The position numbers were made by a program, and so were the translations under genes. Below are positions 63,565-64,000 of a stretch of 64,000 bases of DNA, piece after piece. The notes under the pieces are model-generated. The model saw only the letters and a list, made by a program, of their open reading frames with translations, did not search any database and was not told where the DNA came from. Within the stretch, counting starts at the first letter, position 1, and each line of letters opens with the position of its first letter. The stretch comes from Malonomonas rubra DSM 5091 (lineage in GTDB: Bacteria > Desulfobacterota > Desulfuromonadia > Desulfuromonadales > Geopsychrobacteraceae), in contig NZ_FQZT01000004.1 of the NCBI RefSeq assembly GCF_900142125.1, forward strand, positions 62,001 to 126,000, written 5' to 3'.

Positions 63565-63650
63565 AGCGGATCTCCGGCGAAACTTGGTTGGTCAATTGTC
63601 AAAACGGCCTGCGAAGTATAGCGACAGTATGCGTGCAAGGAAATAAAAAA

Positions 63651-63682
63651 CAGGACCCTGGTTTCCCGGGGCCCTGTTTTTT
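63651..63682 (-). terminator. Rho-independent terminator of the second porin gene
   Basis: CAGGACCCTGG and CCGGGGCCCTG form an imperfect 11-bp stem (one G-T pair, one mismatch), with A before and T after. It separates the second porin from the FG-GAP gene downstream on the minus strand. Confidence 0.6.
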
Positions 63683-63707
63683 TGTTAGCTAAGCTTCTAA
63701 TTGTGAA

Positions 63708-64000
63708 TTAGAAGTTGATCTGCCACTTGGCGCCAACATAGAGACGGTCGTCATCGGCACCGTCTACACCGGCGATATCGCTGTAGTCAGCATAGACAAT
63801 TTCAGGGCTGACAGTGAAGCCAGGAGCGATGGTGATCTGGTCTTGGATGAAGTAGACCATGCGGGTCTCTTTGTCGCCGGAGTCGATGTCTTCTTCAGCA
63901 TAGCCGATACCTGCGCTGATCAGGTTGCTGTCGTTAGCCTTCATCGATGCCTGGACGAAACCACTCAGCAGTTCTGCGTCGTCATCTGCGGTACCATTGT
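63708..64000 (-). CDS. Outer-membrane porin, C-terminal part
   Basis: About 96 C-terminal residues of a beta-barrel protein; the gene runs off the right edge. The frame is open through the window edge (NGTADDDAELLSGFVQ... upstream of an internal Met). Alternating strands (ISAGIGYAEE, RMVYFIQDQITIAPGF, SPEIVYADYS, DRLYVGAKWQINF) and the terminal aromatic residue are typical of porins. It resembles the porin at 60252 in acidity and in its order relative to an FG-GAP gene, though its C-terminal sequence is different. Confidence 0.75.
   Translation of the reverse strand, partial: NGTADDDAELLSGFVQASMKANDSNLISAGIGYAEEDIDSGDKETRMVYFIQDQITIAPGFTVSPEIVYADYSDIAGVDGADDDRLYVGAKWQINF

Overview
The window is a bacterial chromosome segment of about 55% GC, densely coded on both strands. 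The gene set suggests a marine or brackish anaerobic member of the Desulfuromonadales (Desulfobacterota, former Deltaproteobacteria): an oxygen-sensing chemoreceptor with a hemerythrin domain, a class I hybrid cluster protein, a three-gene archaeal-type glutamate synthase, HDOD proteins, several sigma-54 type promoters, a DUF362/polyferredoxin pair and very acidic porins. This placement is inference from gene content; no rRNA gene is present.

Layout. 1-9.9 kb: an ABM-domain protein (partial), a PAS histidine kinase, two DUF309 paralogs, a CsgD/LuxR-like regulator, a thioesterase, an unknown membrane protein behind a sigma-54 type promoter, a periplasmic solute-binding protein, hcp with a TGAC-N4-GTCA operator, and a lipoamide-dehydrogenase-like flavoprotein. 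10-23.9 kb: a DUF748 (AsmA-like) protein coupled to an M23 peptidase, a GGDEF/EAL protein, a YitT protein, uvrB, a Lys/Glu-rich exported protein, the DUF362 plus NapH/NapG-like fusion pair, and a sensorless sigma-54 activator. 23.9-36.9 kb: a chemotaxis operon, read on the minus strand as cheA-cheW-cheR-cheB-cheD-HDOD-cheY-cheX-like-cheY-cheX-cheX-(cheX)2-pseudoreceiver. A separate chemoreceptor with hemerythrin lies upstream. 37-43 kb: pcnB and miaA (divergent), a 464-bp inverted-repeat element, a GT2 glycosyltransferase and a second chemoreceptor. 43.2-49.7 kb: glutamate synthase operon and ilvE. 49.8-58.3 kb: lactate racemase LarA, an HDOD-GGDEF protein, a GlcD/GlcF-type oxidase pair, a voltage-gated-type K+ channel and the ABC-F protein Uup. 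58.4-64 kb: a twice-repeated unit of acidic porin plus exported FG-GAP protein.

How the genes may work together. The chemotaxis operon carries five CheX-like phosphatase domains in four proteins beside two true CheYs, so signal termination looks unusually elaborate. The receptor upstream of it combines an N-terminal Zn-binding-type (CZB-like) sensor predicted to be periplasmic with a cytoplasmic hemerythrin, which suggests taxis to redox or oxygen. CheA holds a tandem repeat resembling the c-di-GMP-binding MshEN motif, and two c-di-GMP turnover enzymes lie in the same window. LarA with GlcD/GlcF could handle both lactate isomers. The sigma-54 type promoters in front of the glutamate synthase operon, a porin and an unknown membrane protein link nitrogen status or another sigma-54 signal to these genes. 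Three different dispersed palindromic repeat families lie between genes at 39.4, 51.1 and 54.3 kb. No tRNA, rRNA, CRISPR array, transposase or phage gene was found.
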